Assembly: GCA_030426845.1 (NCBI GenBank)
Contig: JAUHXR010000006.1
Span: 1 to 64,000, forward strand
Direction: 5' to 3'
DNA: 64,000 nt
From: Polyangia bacterium
GTDB taxonomy: Bacteria > Myxococcota_A > Polyangia > Polyangiales > Sandaracinaceae
This document shows, in pieces, positions 25,131-33,289 of the stretch (position 1 is its first letter; every line of letters begins with the position of its first letter). The notes under the pieces were generated by a model. That model was given only the letters and a program-made list of their open reading frames with translations. It ran no database searches and had not been told where the DNA came from. Made by a program: the position numbers and the translations under genes.

Positions 25131-25191
25131 TGACAAGTGTCACACACGAACCGCTGACATTTGTCGTTGACACGAGTGCTGACAGAAGTCA
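25131..25191. promoter_or_regulatory. OR: Right operator cluster with divergent early promoters
   Basis: Three palindromes of the form TGAC-N4-GTCA occur: TGACAAGTGTCA (25,131-25,142), TGACATTTGTCG (25,155-25,166) and TGACAGAAGTCA (25,180-25,191). They are centred 24 and 25 bases apart, as in lambda OR. A TTGACA -35 box at 25,167-25,172 points right, towards the Cro-like gene. The first operator lies 5 bases from the repressor start codon, so autoregulation is likely. Confidence 0.85.
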
Positions 25192-25201
25192 GCGTAGCCG
25201 C

Positions 25202-25492
25202 ATGGACGAAGCTCGTGAGCGGCTGCGGAGGTGGGTTGACACCCACGATTCCCTCGTCGCGGTCGCCAAGAAGCTGGGGTGTCACCCCTCATATCTGTCT
25301 CTGCTCCTGCGCGACGGGTCGACCCGTCGTCCGGGCCTCGACGTGGCCTTCGCGATCGAGCGGGAGACGCGCGAGTGGCCGGAGGGACCGGTCCTCGCGA
25401 GCGAGTGGACCAAATCCACTGATGAGCTTCCCGACCTTGGCCATACCAGCAGCCTGGGCACGGCCGGCGCTGGGGGGGAGTCGTGCCGATGA
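25202..25492 (+). CDS. Cro-like HTH regulator
   Basis: The 96-residue product has an HTH near its N-terminus (SLVAVAKKLGCHPSYLSLLL, residues 17-36), similar to YdaS/Cro-type phage regulators. It is the first gene to the right of the operator cluster and divergent from the repressor, the classic Cro position. The start lies only 10 bases after the last operator, so the transcript may be nearly leaderless. Confidence 0.75.
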   Translation: MDEARERLRRWVDTHDSLVAVAKKLGCHPSYLSLLLRDGSTRRPGLDVAFAIERETREWPEGPVLASEWTKSTDELPDLGHTSSLGTAGAGGESCR

Positions 25493-25983
25493 GCACCCGG
25501 ACCACTGCACGGGAGCGCAGGGCCGCGCTCAAGGCCGAGATGGCCCGCGTGCTGACGCGAACGCTCTTCGAGCGCGACGTCGATCAGGGCGAGCTCGCGG
25601 AGGCGGTCGGCGTTGGCGCGTCGATCGTTCAGCGCTGGGCCGACCGTCGTCGCTCCGAGACGATGACCGTCGCGGACCTGGTCCTCGCGGGGCAATCCCA
25701 CGAGGTCGTCGCGCGAGACCTCCTCGCCTGGGTGGCGGAGAGGCTGGATCTCGAACTCCGCCCCACCACCAACACGTACGACACCGAGACCGGTCGGCGG
25801 ACCATCCACGAACTGCTCGACGTCGTGCGCGCGATCACCGACCACGACCTCGACGGCACGCTCGATGCGGAGGAGGCACGGCGAGAGCTGCGCGAGCTGC
25901 GCGAAGCGAAGGACGCGCTCGCCGAGCGTGAGGCCCAGCTCCTGGCCGCGTGCGGGCTCGCGCCGGTTCGTGAGGCACGCTGA
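25489..25983 (+). CDS. HTH regulator, possibly CII-like
   Basis: The 164-residue product starts at an ATG overlapping the upstream stop (ATGA), with a GGGGGGAG ribosome site. The HTH is ELAEAVGVGASIVQRWADRR (about residues 36-55). The C-terminal half is a charged helix (EEARRELRELREAKDALAER). The position after a Cro-like gene fits a CII-type activator, but identity is not certain. Confidence 0.65.
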   Translation: MSTRTTARERRAALKAEMARVLTRTLFERDVDQGELAEAVGVGASIVQRWADRRRSETMTVADLVLAGQSHEVVARDLLAWVAERLDLELRPTTNTYDTETGRRTIHELLDVVRAITDHDLDGTLDAEEARRELRELREAKDALAEREAQLLAACGLAPVREAR

Positions 25984-26582
25984 TGCTGCGCGACCGCCTC
26001 GCCCACGCGCTGCGCGCGGCCATCCTCTTCGGCCTCCTCGCGCTTGCGTGGTGGACGCTGCGCGGCATCGGTCACGCGCAGGACCGAGCGCCCAGGGTGC
26101 CCGCGCCCGCGCACCTGAGCACGACGGAGCGCGTCTACGCGCTGCTCCTCGCGCGGGTCAGCTACAACGAGGCCGGCGACAGCGAGGCGGACCTCGCCCT
26201 CGTGCACCAGGCGGCCCGTGCGCACGGTCCGAGCGCGGAGCGCTGGATCGGCTGGCTCTCGCGGCACTCGCCGTGCGTCTCGGGTCGGCTCCCGCTCGAG
26301 CGCGCCCTCGAGCGCCCGGGGCGCTGTCGGTGGACGCGACACCTGCGACCCGACGGCCGGCTCCCTCGGCAGTGGCCGGGGACGCAGACGGCATGGCACC
26401 GCGAGCGCCCGCGATGGCTCGCGCACCTCGAGCGCGCGACTCGCTTCCGCACGCTCCCGATCGTTTGCCCGGTCGCGCCGCAGAGCTGGGACGGAGCGCG
26501 GTGGGTCGCCGACGTGCTCGCACGCGGCTGGCGCGTCCTCCAGTGCAAGGGCGAGCCGCGCAACCTCGGGGTCGTCCGATGA
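25983..26582 (+). CDS. Membrane-anchored phage protein, possible cell-wall hydrolase
   Basis: The 199-residue product has an N-terminal signal anchor (AAILFGLLALAWWTLRGIG). The segment YALLLARVSYNEAGDSEADL followed by a Cys-containing SPCVSG vaguely recalls SleB-like cell-wall hydrolases (ARV..NEAG). The C-terminal part with CPVAPQSW and a second Cys suggests a disulphide, consistent with export. Enzyme activity is a weak inference. Confidence 0.5.
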   Translation: MLRDRLAHALRAAILFGLLALAWWTLRGIGHAQDRAPRVPAPAHLSTTERVYALLLARVSYNEAGDSEADLALVHQAARAHGPSAERWIGWLSRHSPCVSGRLPLERALERPGRCRWTRHLRPDGRLPRQWPGTQTAWHRERPRWLAHLERATRFRTLPIVCPVAPQSWDGARWVADVLARGWRVLQCKGEPRNLGVVR

Positions 26583-26677
26583 TCGACGAGCTGGTCGCTG
26601 CGTTCGTGCACGGCGCCTTGCTGGCCTCGCCGGCGCTCGTTCTCGCGGTGCTCGCGTGGGAGGCGCGCCCGCGATGA
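26579..26677 (+). CDS. 32-residue single-helix membrane peptide
   Basis: This tiny gene is linked by ATGA overlaps at both ends (26,579 and 26,674). The product (AAFVHGALLASPALVLAVLA core) is a single membrane helix. The coupled position and clean junctions support translation. A holin-like or regulatory micro-protein role is possible. Confidence 0.5.
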   Translation: MIDELVAAFVHGALLASPALVLAVLAWEARPR

Positions 26678-26961
26678 GCCGCAAGCCCTACGAGCGTCCG
26701 GCGATCGTGGCGTCGACCGAGCTCGAGCAGACGGTCGCCGCCTACGCGAACGGCCTCGCCGCGGGCGTCGACGCGGCGAGCATCGCGCGGCTACGGCGCA
26801 TCGAGCGCGCGGCCGAGCGGCTCGTCGCGTTGCACGACGCGAACGCGCGGGCGCAGGCGTTGAGCGCCTCGGGGCGCGACACGTCGCCCGCGCCCAGCGC
26901 CCCGCCGCGCCGGGCCATCCTGGACGCCGAGCGCGCGCTCCGCGAGGCGGTGCGTCGATGA
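26674..26961 (+). CDS. Hypothetical small helical protein
   Basis: The 95-residue product is Ala/Arg-rich and helical (TVAAYANGLAAGVDAASIAR, then LRRIERAAERLVALHDANAR). It is coupled to both neighbours by ATGA. No family was recognised. Confidence 0.5.
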   Translation: MSRKPYERPAIVASTELEQTVAAYANGLAAGVDAASIARLRRIERAAERLVALHDANARAQALSASGRDTSPAPSAPPRRAILDAERALREAVRR

Positions 26962-27230
26962 GCGTGCAGGTCATGTCGAGCGCCGCGTGGAAGCGCGCGG
27001 CCGCGCTCGCGGTCGGCCAGCGCATCCGATCGGCGCGCGTGGCGGCCGGCCTGAGCCAGGGTGGCCTCGCGGAGCTCTGCGCCTCTCACCGCCCGATCAT
27101 CTGCCGCATCGAGAAGGGGCGGCACCTGCCTGACCTCGAGACGCTCTACCGAGTCGCCCACGTGCTGCGCGTCTCGGTGACCGAGCTCGTCGCCCCGCTC
27201 AACGTCCTCCAGCGGTGGCTGCCGCGATGA
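26958..27230 (+). CDS. XRE-family HTH regulator
   Basis: The 90-residue product is a typical Cro/CI-type HTH domain (QRIRSARVAAGLSQGGLAEL, then 'ICRIEKGRHLPDLETLYRVAHVLRVSVTEL'). It has no effector domain. The start lies in an ATGA overlap. It probably regulates phage genes, but its target is unknown. It is the third HTH protein of this early operon. Confidence 0.8.
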   Translation: MSVQVMSSAAWKRAAALAVGQRIRSARVAAGLSQGGLAELCASHRPIICRIEKGRHLPDLETLYRVAHVLRVSVTELVAPLNVLQRWLPR

Positions 27231-27871
27231 CCGGACAGCTCGCGATCGCCGCATGCGGGCCCGTGCCCTCACCTGAACTCGCTCAGTGGTTCACCCGGCC
27301 CGAGGATGCTGACCGGCTCGTGGGGCTCGCCAGCGCGTTCTGGGAGGACGCGAACCGTCGTTGGTACCGGCCGCGCGTCCTCGAGCCGTCGGCCGGCGCC
27401 GGGAACCTCGTGCGCGCGGTGATTCGGGCATGCCCAATGGCGCGCATCGACGCGATCGAGTTCGACGCGCGCCACATCCCCGCGCTGGCCGCGCTCGCGC
27501 CAGGCCGTGTCACGTACGGTGACTTCCTGACCGTCGATCTCCCGCGCACCCGCTACGACATCGCGGTCGCGAACGTCCCGTTCGACGGGGGCGAGGAAGG
27601 GCCGCACCTCGCCCGCATCTTCGACGTCTGCGACCGCGCGCTGCTCCTTCTGCCCGCGCGATCCCTGCATGGGCGCGCGCGGTTCGCCGAGGTCTGGAGT
27701 CGCTTCTCCGACGACGACGCTCAGCGAAAGCCGGGCGAGGTCCGATGGTACCTGCGCCAGAAGGTGCACCTGATCAGCCGGCCCCCGTTCGGCGAGAAGG
27801 GCGGCAGCGACGAGATCGTGCTCCTCGACGCCCGACGCGCGCCGGGACCGTGCCGCGTGAGGTGGATGTGA
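27227..27871 (+). CDS. DNA adenine-methyltransferase-like protein
   Basis: The 214-residue product has a SAM-binding motif I (VLEPSAGAGNLVRA, residues 51-64), the acidic loop AIEFD (76-80) and motif IV-like ANVPF (115-119). N6-adenine methyltransferases usually have (D/N)PP(Y/F) at that site; here the second residue is Val (Asn116-Val-Pro-Phe). It may protect phage DNA from host restriction or act as a diverged methylase. The short length and lack of a target-recognition domain resemble phage orphan methylases. Confidence 0.7.
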   Translation: MTGQLAIAACGPVPSPELAQWFTRPEDADRLVGLASAFWEDANRRWYRPRVLEPSAGAGNLVRAVIRACPMARIDAIEFDARHIPALAALAPGRVTYGDFLTVDLPRTRYDIAVANVPFDGGEEGPHLARIFDVCDRALLLLPARSLHGRARFAEVWSRFSDDDAQRKPGEVRWYLRQKVHLISRPPFGEKGGSDEIVLLDARRAPGPCRVRWM

Positions 27872-28212
27872 GCGAGCCGACGATGTTCGAGCGCGTGCGC
27901 GCCGCGGCCCTCGAGGAGCTCGCGGACGTCCTGTCGATCCCTCTTGGCGAGAACTTCCACTTCGTCGCCGAGGCCGCGGTCGACGACGTGCTGCTCTGGG
28001 ACCGCGACGATCCCTACGAGCCCTTCTTCTCGGCGCTGCTCATCGGGCACCAGCGCGACTTCGGCGGGACCGACTACGTCACCACCGAGCGCGCGGCCGA
28101 ACTCGCCGAGGCGTGCGTCGAGGCCCTGCTCCGCGGGATGCGTCGCGCGCGCGAGGAGGCGCGGCCGAAGGAGACGGGCGGAGCGAACTTCCAGCGCGGA
28201 GACACGCGATGA
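27868..28212 (+). CDS. Hypothetical early protein
   Basis: The 114-residue acidic product starts at a GTG in a GTGA overlap. The sequence (FHFVAEAAVDDVLLWDRDDP, then LIGHQRDFGGTDYVTTERAA) has no known motif. It is coupled to the methyltransferase-like gene. Confidence 0.5.
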   Translation: MSEPTMFERVRAAALEELADVLSIPLGENFHFVAEAAVDDVLLWDRDDPYEPFFSALLIGHQRDFGGTDYVTTERAAELAEACVEALLRGMRRAREEARPKETGGANFQRGDTR

Positions 28213-28988
28213 AGGCCGACCCGGATCTCGTGCGGCGCGCCAAGAGCGCCGTCGAAGAGCGCCGCCCCGTCTGCCCGTCGTGCGGCACGCGTGCGCCGCG
28301 CGACTGCGGCGCGGAGTGGTTCAAGCCCCACGAGCACCGCTGCCCTCACGGCGAGCCCTGCCCGGGTTTCGCCGAGAGCGTGTCCGCCTACCTGACCGCG
28401 TGCGCCGTCTGCGATCCGCAGCTGCCCATTCGCTCGAGCAGGTGGACCGGCGGCGACAACGACGACAGCCGCGCTCCTGAGCCCGAGGAGGCCGCGGGCG
28501 AGGCGGATGACGACGAGACGAACGACGAGCCGGCATCCGCCGCTGGAGGAGACGTGACAACGGGAACGAGGACCATCGCGTGCGGTGCGTGCGGCCGGAC
28601 GGTCGTCGGCGCGCACCCGCGGCGCAAGTACTGCGAGCCGTGCTCGAGCAAACGACTGAAGGAGTCGAAGCGCCGCTCCGACGCGAAGAAGCGCGGTCGC
28701 ACCGCCTCGGCGAAGCGCTCCAAGCCGAAGCGCTCGAGCGCCGCGAAGACCGCCGCCGGGCGTCGCCTCAACGAGCACTTCGAGGGCGCGGGTGGCGAGA
28801 CCGCGCCGCCGGCCTCGGCCGAGCCGAAGACCTCGAGCATCGCGAGGACCCTCGCCGAGCTCGAGCGCGTCATCGCCGACCGACAGCACGAACTCCACGC
28901 GCTCATGACCTCGGCCAACGTGCTCGCGCGGCTGCAGGGCGAGCCCGCGCCGTACCCCGACCTCGTGGAGGTGGCCCGTGCCGAGTAA
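28209..28988 (+). CDS. Zinc-finger protein with basic Lys/Ser-rich region
   Basis: The 259-residue product has Cys-rich segments near its N-terminus (CPSCGTRAPRDC, CPHGEPCPGF, TACAVCDPQ) and a later zinc ribbon (IACGACGRTVVGAHPRRKYC with EPC) followed by a very basic stretch (KESKRRSDAKKRGRTASAKR). The C-terminus is helical. The pattern suggests a nucleic-acid-binding protein. No family name can be given. Confidence 0.55.
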   Translation: MKADPDLVRRAKSAVEERRPVCPSCGTRAPRDCGAEWFKPHEHRCPHGEPCPGFAESVSAYLTACAVCDPQLPIRSSRWTGGDNDDSRAPEPEEAAGEADDDETNDEPASAAGGDVTTGTRTIACGACGRTVVGAHPRRKYCEPCSSKRLKESKRRSDAKKRGRTASAKRSKPKRSSAAKTAAGRRLNEHFEGAGGETAPPASAEPKTSSIARTLAELERVIADRQHELHALMTSANVLARLQGEPAPYPDLVEVARAE

Positions 28989-29178
28989 CCCGCACCGCCC
29001 CGGCGCGGCCGCCTCGACCTCGTTCCGCGCGAGCGAGGTCATGTGGCTCGACCAGGTCCTCGCCATCATCCGCCGCGGCGGCGACGCACGCGACCTCATG
29101 CGCCGCGACCCCGGCGTGCAGCGCAAGGTCGAGTCGATGAAGGCGAGCCTCCGTCGCCAGCGCGAGGTGCGCTCGTGA
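28978..29178 (+). CDS. Small hypothetical protein
   Basis: The 66-residue basic product starts at GTG, overlapping the previous gene by 11 bases and the RuvC-like gene by 4. The core is MWLDQVLAIIRRGGDARDLM. The function is unknown; it may act with the resolvase. Confidence 0.45.
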   Translation: MPSNPHRPGAAASTSFRASEVMWLDQVLAIIRRGGDARDLMRRDPGVQRKVESMKASLRRQREVRS

Positions 29179-29771
29179 TCGCGCTCGGCCTCGACCCGGG
29201 CTTCGCGTCGTTCGGCTGGGCCGCGGTCCGTGTGCAGGACGGCCCGACCCCGATCGACCCCGTCTCGCTCGACCTCCTCGCCCTCGGCGTCATCCGGACG
29301 AAGAAGGCGCAAGGCAAGGTCCTGCTCCGCGACGACGACCACCGTCGCTGCGGCGAGATCGTGCGCGCGCTCCTCGCGGTCACCCGCGAACACCGGCCCG
29401 CCATCCTCTGCGCCGAGGCCTTCAGCCACGGGGGAGGCGGGCCCGAGGCTCGGAAGCAGGTCGCGACCATCGCGAAGATGGGCCGCGCCTGGGGCATCGT
29501 CGACACGCTCTGCGAGGTCCTTCAGGCCGGCCTCCTCCAGGTCAGCCCCCAGACCATCAAGAAGGCCACCACGGGCCAGCGCAAGGCGAGCAAGGCCGAG
29601 GTGCGCCGCGCCCTCGACGAGCGTCTCAGCGGCCAGCTCGAGGCCCACCTCGCGGGCATCCGCGCCACCAAGCAGCACGAGCACCCCGTCGACGCGCTCG
29701 GCTCGATCGTCGCCTCGCTCGACCACGACCACTTCCGGCTCGCGCGCGCAGTCCACGCGCGAGCCTCCTGA
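29175..29771 (+). CDS. RuvC-like Holliday-junction resolvase
   Basis: The 198-residue product starts at a GTG within a GTGA overlap. RNase-H-fold acidic residues are visible: Asp7 in LGLDPGFASFGWA, Glu in ILCAEAFSHG and Asp in HEHPVDALGSIVASLDH. The length matches RuvC and phage resolvases. It should cut branched DNA made during phage replication or recombination before packaging. Confidence 0.85.
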   Translation: MIALGLDPGFASFGWAAVRVQDGPTPIDPVSLDLLALGVIRTKKAQGKVLLRDDDHRRCGEIVRALLAVTREHRPAILCAEAFSHGGGGPEARKQVATIAKMGRAWGIVDTLCEVLQAGLLQVSPQTIKKATTGQRKASKAEVRRALDERLSGQLEAHLAGIRATKQHEHPVDALGSIVASLDHDHFRLARAVHARAS

Positions 29772-29788
29772 ACCCGGAGATGATCACG

Positions 29789-30352
29789 ATGAGCCAGCCC
29801 CAGTTCCGACAGCTCCCGGTCAAGCTGACCGACGAGGAGCGCATGACGCGCGCGACGACCGCCGCCGAGAAGCAGCGCGAGATCGGCCAGATCGAGACGC
29901 AGAAGAAGGAGGTCTCGAGCGAGCTCGGTCGCAAGCTCAAGGACCTGCGCAAGGAGATCGAGACGATCCAGCGCGCGGTCCTCACGGGCAGCGAGCACCA
30001 GAAGGTCCAGGTCGAGGAGCGCCGCAACGAGGAGAGGCGGACCATCGAAACGGTCCGCCTCGACACCGTCGAGGTCATCGACACGCGCCCGATGACCTTC
30101 GAGGAGCGCCAGGGCAAGCTCGCCCTCGAGGCCGAGAAGAAGACCGCGCGCAAGCCGGCCAGCAGCGACGCGAAGAAGACGCCGTCGAAGAAGAAGGCCG
30201 GCGCGAAGGCCGCGAAGAAGTCGCCGCCCAAGAAGGCGGCCGCGAAGCGCTTCGGCACCAAGAAGAAGGCCGCGGCCAAGAAGCCGACGACCTCGCCGCC
30301 GAAGTCGGACGGCGCGCCCGCGCCCGCGGCCAAGGTCACCCGGATCCACTGA
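29789..30352 (+). CDS. Coiled-coil protein with histone-H1-like tail
   Basis: The 187-residue product starts at the second of two close ATGs because CCCGGAG is well spaced for it. Residues 1-100 form a charged coiled coil (SSELGRKLKDLRKEIETIQR). The last about 80 residues are Lys/Ala/Pro repeats (KKAGAKAAKKSPPKKAAAKR) like bacterial histone-H1 proteins. It probably binds DNA non-specifically at the replication site just upstream of the primase gene. Confidence 0.7.
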   Translation: MSQPQFRQLPVKLTDEERMTRATTAAEKQREIGQIETQKKEVSSELGRKLKDLRKEIETIQRAVLTGSEHQKVQVEERRNEERRTIETVRLDTVEVIDTRPMTFEERQGKLALEAEKKTARKPASSDAKKTPSKKKAGAKAAKKSPPKKAAAKRFGTKKKAAAKKPTTSPPKSDGAPAPAAKVTRIH

Positions 30353-30385
30353 GCGCGCTCCTCCCCCGTCACCGCACGGACCTCG

Positions 30386-33289
30386 ATGAACGAAGAGACC
30401 TTCGACGCGCGCGGCGCCGCCCGCGCCCTACGGGCCGCCATCGCACGCGGCACCGTCGACGTGACCTCCCTCTACGGGGGCTCGCGCGGCGGTCCGCGCA
30501 TCCCGTGCCCGCTGCACCGGGGCGACAGCGCGAACTTCGAGGTCTACGAGGACGGGGGGTGGCGCTGCCACTCGCAGTGCGGCACCGGCGGCGACGTCTT
30601 CCACTTCGTCGCCATCCGCGACCTCAGCGTCACGGCCGGCGAGAAGCTCCGCGGCGAGATGTTCCAGCGCGCGGTGCGCGCGACCTTCGAGGCCCTCGGC
30701 GTCGACCTCGACGGCAGCTTCGCCCTCGCTCGCGACGGCAGCGCGCCAGGGCAGGGCGGCCGCGCGAAGAACTCCAAGCCGTACCCTCCGCCCCGCGAGG
30801 TCGCGCGGCTGCTCGCCAACGCGCACGAGCCGCCGTCCTCGGGCGAGGTGTTCTCCCTCGGCGGCCGCGCGCGCCCCGGCGTGGGCACCTACGCGACCGT
30901 CGGTGGCCTGGGCCTCTGCGTCCTGCTCGGCGACGACGTGCGCAAGCTCCGGCCGAAGTGGGCCGAGCGCTGGCCCCCCGGGAAGCTCTTCGCCCTCTAC
31001 GACGCGCGCGGCTCGCTCGCGACCGTGCACCTGCGCCCCGACGACGTGGTGAAGGGCAAGGCGAAGAACCCCGCGAAGTTCAACCCGCGCGCCTTCCTCA
31101 TGAACGAGCCGATGCGCGCGCTCTGCCGCGGCGAGTCCAAGGACGAGCGCAACCGCGCGCGCCTCCTCGGCTACGAGACCGCGCTCCAGAGCGCCCGCTC
31201 GACTGGCGTCCTCCTCGTCGAGGGAACCCCGAGCTGGTGCGCGTGGTCGCGTTGGTTCGCGGGCCCCGTGGGCGGCTTCCCGGGGCAGGAGCCGACGCGA
31301 GAGTGGCTCGCGCGCATCCCCCGCGACGCCCCGGTCTACCTCGATGTCGATCCCGACGTCACCGGGCTCAAGTACCTGAGCGCGGCCCTGCGCGAGCTCG
31401 TCCAGCACGAGGACGTCCGCATCAGCGCACGCACCCGCTGGATCCTCGACCACGCGGCGCAGGCGAGGCGCGAGCCCGACGTCGTCGCGGCGATGCTCGA
31501 GGCGGCGCGGCAGAGCGACCCGCGGCTCCTCGAGCCGGACGAGCTCGCCGACGGCCCGCGCGTCGACGAGTCGTGGTTCAGCCACGTCTCGGTCGAGGAG
31601 CGCATCGAGATCATCGGCGAGGGCAGCTCGTTCGGCGCGAAGTGGATGCTCGACCTGCGCCGGAACAAAGAGGACCGTGTTGTCGCCTCCGAGGGCAACC
31701 TCATCGTCGCGCTCAAGGCCGACGAGAGATGGCTCGGCGTGCTCGGCTACAACGAGCGCTCGGAGCAGGTCACGTGGCTCCGCAAGCCGCCCGTGCCCGA
31801 CCTCGCCGGCCCGTTCCCGCGCGAGATCCGCGACGAGGACGCGAGCCACGTCGGCGCCTGGTACGAGGATCAGCTCGGCGTGGAGTTCAAGAACGCGACC
31901 ATCCACCGCGCCCTCATCGCCGTCGCGACGCTCTCGCCGTTCGACCGGGTGCGTGAGTACCTCAAGCGCGCCGGCGCCGCCTGGGATGGCCAGGAGCGGC
32001 TCGAGCGGTGGCTGCCCGAGCTGCTCGGCGCCGACGACACGCCTCTCGTCCAGGGCATCGGCGCGAAGTGGCTGATCAGCGCGGTCGCGCGGACGATGCA
32101 GCCGGGGTGCAAGGCCGACTACGTGCTCGTCCTCGAGGGAGCGCAGGGCATCGGCAAGAGCACCGCGCTCGCGGAGCTGTGCCCGGACTCCGAGTACTTC
32201 ACCGACGCGATGCCCGAGCTTCGGAGCAACAAGGACGTGGGCGAGCTCGTCAGCTCCGGCGTCTGGATCTGTGAGATCGCGGAGCTGGATGCCATCGCGA
32301 AGAGCGAGTCGAGCTCGGTGAAGGCCTTCTTGACGCGCCGCGACGACTCGTTCCGCCCCGCCTACGGGCGCTACTTCCGCCGGCACCCGCGTCGCGTGGT
32401 CTTCTGCGCGACAACCAACGATGCGCAGTACCTGCGCGACGCCACGGGCAACCGACGCTACTGGCCGGTCCTCGCGCGGAAGGTCGACCTCGTGGGTCTG
32501 CGCGCGTGGCGCGACCAGCTCTGGGGCGAGGCCGTGCGCCGCTTCCAGTCGGGCGAGGCGTGGCACCTCTCGAGCGAGCTCGAGGCCGAGGTCGCCGAGG
32601 AGCAGGAGAGCCGGCGCGAGGTCGACCCCTGGGAGGTCCCGATCGGCGGCTACCTCGAGACCTACCGGGAACTCGCGGTGCGGACCATCGCGTCCGGCCG
32701 GCGCGCCCGCTTCGAACAGTTGCCCGGGCAGTGCCTCGAGAAGCTGGACATCAGCGTCTCGAAGACGACGAGGCGCGAGTCGAGGCGCATCTGCGCGGTC
32801 TTGCGGGCCCTGGGGTGGGAGCGTATCCAGAGACGTGATGGAGCGGACGGGCGGCGGCGCTGGGCCTGGGAGCCGACGAACGCGTGGCTCTACCCGAACG
32901 GCCGGGGAGATGCTCCCGAGGGCGGCGAGGGAGGCGAGGGCGGTGGCACGGCAGGTGCACCGGGTGACCGTGTTGCCGGGGCTCCGGGGGGTGTCACCAC
33001 TAGTGTCACCACTACGTCACCACTACTCGGGCCAGCCGAAAAAGCGAATGATTCCGGGCATGTCACCGCTGTCACCAGTGTCACTCGCGCCCGCGCGCGG
33101 GAGAAAGACATCTCGTTTGCGCAAGCAGACAAAGTTGGTGATCAACCCTTAACGGAGCCCCGATCCACTACCGGTGACGTGGTGACACCGGAGGATGGGC
33201 AGCAGGACCTGCTCGCCCTCCAGCTGGACGACGGGGACGACTTCGACCGACCCGCCAGCCCCCGGCGCGAGGAGCCGGCCCGATGGTGA
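30386..33289 (+). CDS. VirE-family primase-helicase
   Basis: The 967-residue product has a CHC2-type zinc finger (Cys41, His44, Cys61, Cys65 in PCPLHRGD and CHSQCGTGGDVFHF), a toprim-like region (GVLLVEGTPSWCAWSRWFAG, VYLDVDPDVTG) and a VirE/phage helicase ATPase with Walker A (EGAQGIGKSTAL, about residue 585) and Walker B-like ICEIAELDAI. It is the central replication protein of the phage, priming and unwinding DNA. The last about 110 codons are Gly/Thr-rich, lower in GC, and hold the repeat array described separately. Confidence 0.85.
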   Translation: MNEETFDARGAARALRAAIARGTVDVTSLYGGSRGGPRIPCPLHRGDSANFEVYEDGGWRCHSQCGTGGDVFHFVAIRDLSVTAGEKLRGEMFQRAVRATFEALGVDLDGSFALARDGSAPGQGGRAKNSKPYPPPREVARLLANAHEPPSSGEVFSLGGRARPGVGTYATVGGLGLCVLLGDDVRKLRPKWAERWPPGKLFALYDARGSLATVHLRPDDVVKGKAKNPAKFNPRAFLMNEPMRALCRGESKDERNRARLLGYETALQSARSTGVLLVEGTPSWCAWSRWFAGPVGGFPGQEPTREWLARIPRDAPVYLDVDPDVTGLKYLSAALRELVQHEDVRISARTRWILDHAAQARREPDVVAAMLEAARQSDPRLLEPDELADGPRVDESWFSHVSVEERIEIIGEGSSFGAKWMLDLRRNKEDRVVASEGNLIVALKADERWLGVLGYNERSEQVTWLRKPPVPDLAGPFPREIRDEDASHVGAWYEDQLGVEFKNATIHRALIAVATLSPFDRVREYLKRAGAAWDGQERLERWLPELLGADDTPLVQGIGAKWLISAVARTMQPGCKADYVLVLEGAQGIGKSTALAELCPDSEYFTDAMPELRSNKDVGELVSSGVWICEIAELDAIAKSESSSVKAFLTRRDDSFRPAYGRYFRRHPRRVVFCATTNDAQYLRDATGNRRYWPVLARKVDLVGLRAWRDQLWGEAVRRFQSGEAWHLSSELEAEVAEEQESRREVDPWEVPIGGYLETYRELAVRTIASGRRARFEQLPGQCLEKLDISVSKTTRRESRRICAVLRALGWERIQRRDGADGRRRWAWEPTNAWLYPNGRGDAPEGGEGGEGGGTAGAPGDRVAGAPGGVTTSVTTTSPLLGPAEKANDSGHVTAVTSVTRARAREKDISFAQADKVGDQPLTEPRSTTGDVVTPEDGQQDLLALQLDDGDDFDRPASPRREEPARW
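32963..33186. repeat. ori: GTCACC iteron array, candidate replication origin
   Basis: GTCACC occurs at 32,993, 33,005, 33,016, 33,062 and 33,071, with GTCACT at 33,080, so the motif recurs at 9-12-base steps in two groups. Inverted copies (GGTGAC) lie at 32,963, 33,173 and 33,181. A-rich patches lie between and after the groups (CCGAAAAAGCGAATGATTCC, and 33,105-33,150). This is like lambdoid origins, where iterons and an easily melted segment sit inside the initiator gene. Confidence 0.55.
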
